From Hyalangium versicolor (GTDB lineage: Bacteria; Myxococcota; Myxococcia; Myxococcales; Myxococcaceae), in NCBI RefSeq assembly GCF_020103695.1, contig NZ_JAHXBF010000002.1, forward strand, positions 186,001 to 250,000: a stretch of DNA of 64,000 nucleotides, written 5' to 3'. The notes beneath the pieces are model-generated. The model saw only the letters and a program-made list of their open reading frames with translations, made no database searches and was not told where the DNA came from. Shown here one piece after another: positions 63,212 to 64,000 of the stretch. Numbering within the stretch: position 1 is the first letter of the stretch; every line of letters starts with the position of its first letter. A program made the position numbers and the translations under genes.

Positions 63212-64000
63212 ATGTTCGAAAAAATCGTCCAGTTCAGCTTGAAGAACCGCGCGGCGGTGGTGTTCGTCACCCTGCTGGCGGCCATCTGGGGCTACTTCTC
63301 CTTCAAGGACCTGACCGTCGAGGCCTTCCCGGATCCAACGGACACCCAGGTCAACGTCATCACGCTGTACGACGGCCAGCCCTCCGAGGAGGTGGAGCGG
63401 CAGATCGGCCTTCCGCTGGAGCGCGCCCTCAATGGCACGCCGGGGCTGAGCCGGCTGCGCAACCTCTCGCTCTTCGGCCTGTCCTTCGTCACCCTCACCT
63501 TCAATGACGGCGTGGACGCGCTCTTTGCCCGGCAGCAGGTGCTGGAGCGGTTGAGGGACGCGGAGCTGCCCGAGGGTGTCACTCCGGAGCTGGGCCCACT
63601 GGCCACTCCCATCGGAGAGATCTACCGCTACACGCTCGCGGGAGCGCGCGGGGATCCGATGAAGCTGCGCACCCTGCAGGACTGGGTGGTACGCCCGGGC
63701 CTGCTGCGCGTGGACGGAGTGGCGGACGTGGTGAGCTACGGCGGACTGCTCAAGGAGATCCACGTGCAGCCCAACCCCGCGCGGCTCGCCTCATACGGGC
63801 TGACGCTGGCGGATCTGGAGCAGGCACTGAAGGACGGCTCGCTCAACGCCAGCGGCGGGACGCTCGAGCGAGGCAGCGAGCAGTTCGTCATCCGCAGCGA
63901 GGGGCTCTTCCACACGCTGGACGACCTGCGCAACGTCCGGGTGGCCACGCACGATGGCACTCCCGTCTTCATCAAGGACGTAGCGGAGGTGAGGGAGGGC
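63212..64000 (+). CDS. RND efflux permease, heavy-metal type (CzcA/CusA-like; cut by window edge)
   Basis: The first 263 residues of a ~1,020-1,050-aa inner-membrane pump; the gene runs off the right edge. Seen: the N-terminal helix (FEKIVQFSLKNRAAVVFVTL), AFPDPTDTQVNVITLYDGQP, the CzcA-type SEEVERQIGLPLERALNGTPG and SLFGLSFVTLTF, and the porter-domain VQPNPARLASYGLT. The ATG at 63212 lies 13 bp after the adaptor stop. Third gene of the efflux operon; export of divalent or monovalent metal ions is inferred from the heavy-metal-efflux branch. Confidence 0.93.
   Translation, partial: MFEKIVQFSLKNRAAVVFVTLLAAIWGYFSFKDLTVEAFPDPTDTQVNVITLYDGQPSEEVERQIGLPLERALNGTPGLSRLRNLSLFGLSFVTLTFNDGVDALFARQQVLERLRDAELPEGVTPELGPLATPIGEIYRYTLAGARGDPMKLRTLQDWVVRPGLLRVDGVADVVSYGGLLKEIHVQPNPARLASYGLTLADLEQALKDGSLNASGGTLERGSEQFVIRSEGLFHTLDDLRNVRVATHDGTPVFIKDVAEVREG

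Overview
This 64 kb window is GC-rich, densely coded chromosomal DNA that looks like a myxobacterium of the Cystobacterineae (Archangium/Cystobacter/Melittangium type). This is an inference from content: a Ser/Thr kinase next to a DUF2381-like protein, many lipoproteins built from beta-propeller repeats, secreted Cys-rich repeat proteins, a Tox-REase-5/Imm52 toxin-immunity pair, a DUF4388 protein and abundant two-component genes. I saw no rRNA, tRNA, IS element or CRISPR array.

Layout. 1-7.5 kb: an SDR oxidoreductase divergent from a TetR repressor with a palindromic operator pair; then three alpha/beta hydrolases around a FixJ-type regulator, a stand-alone receiver and a PAS histidine kinase. 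Two hydrolase promoters share a 14-bp box. 7.5-19 kb: secreted and surface proteins, namely an M4 metalloprotease with an internal P-domain, an M50 membrane protease with CBS domains, a 957-aa DNRLRE plus DVWAVG-repeat lipoprotein, and a divergent NHL-repeat lipoprotein. 19.3-22 kb: a two-gene operon of lower GC coding for a STAND-like/TPR protein without a P-loop and a ComEC-like metallo-beta-lactamase. 22-34 kb: a large unknown protein, a Coq4 remnant, and acyl-CoA carboxylase genes (carboxyltransferase at 24.2 kb; biotin carboxylase and biotin carrier at 31.7-33.7 kb), separated by a wax-synthase-like gene, a Tox-REase-5/Imm52 pair and two lipoproteins. 34-39 kb: a TSUP permease, a four-repeat Cys-rich protein, and the kinase/DUF2381 pair.

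40.1-46.8 kb is an accessory island. It holds a broken-looking GT2 glycosyltransferase, then five translationally coupled genes: a Cap4-like nuclease/ABC-3C protein, an ABC-3C middle component, a DUF3732 SMC-like ATPase with a CxxC hook, an AbiJ-type HEPN protein, and RhuM. This is the strongest candidate for a composite anti-phage defence operon. The genes on both sides (a Cys-rich protein lacking its N-terminus and a DUF3396-type immunity protein lacking its first part) look 5'-truncated, which would mark the island junctions.

46.9-64 kb returns to chromosomal backbone: a GYF/DUF4388/J-domain/TPR protein, YhbY, a V4R-like protein, a neutral-ceramidase-like protein, purF with a downstream histidine kinase and an NtrC-type regulator carrying GAFTDA in place of GAFTGA, a convergent sugar-binding-protein/histidine-kinase pair, and a heavy-metal-type RND efflux operon (TolC, adaptor, permease) that runs off the right edge.
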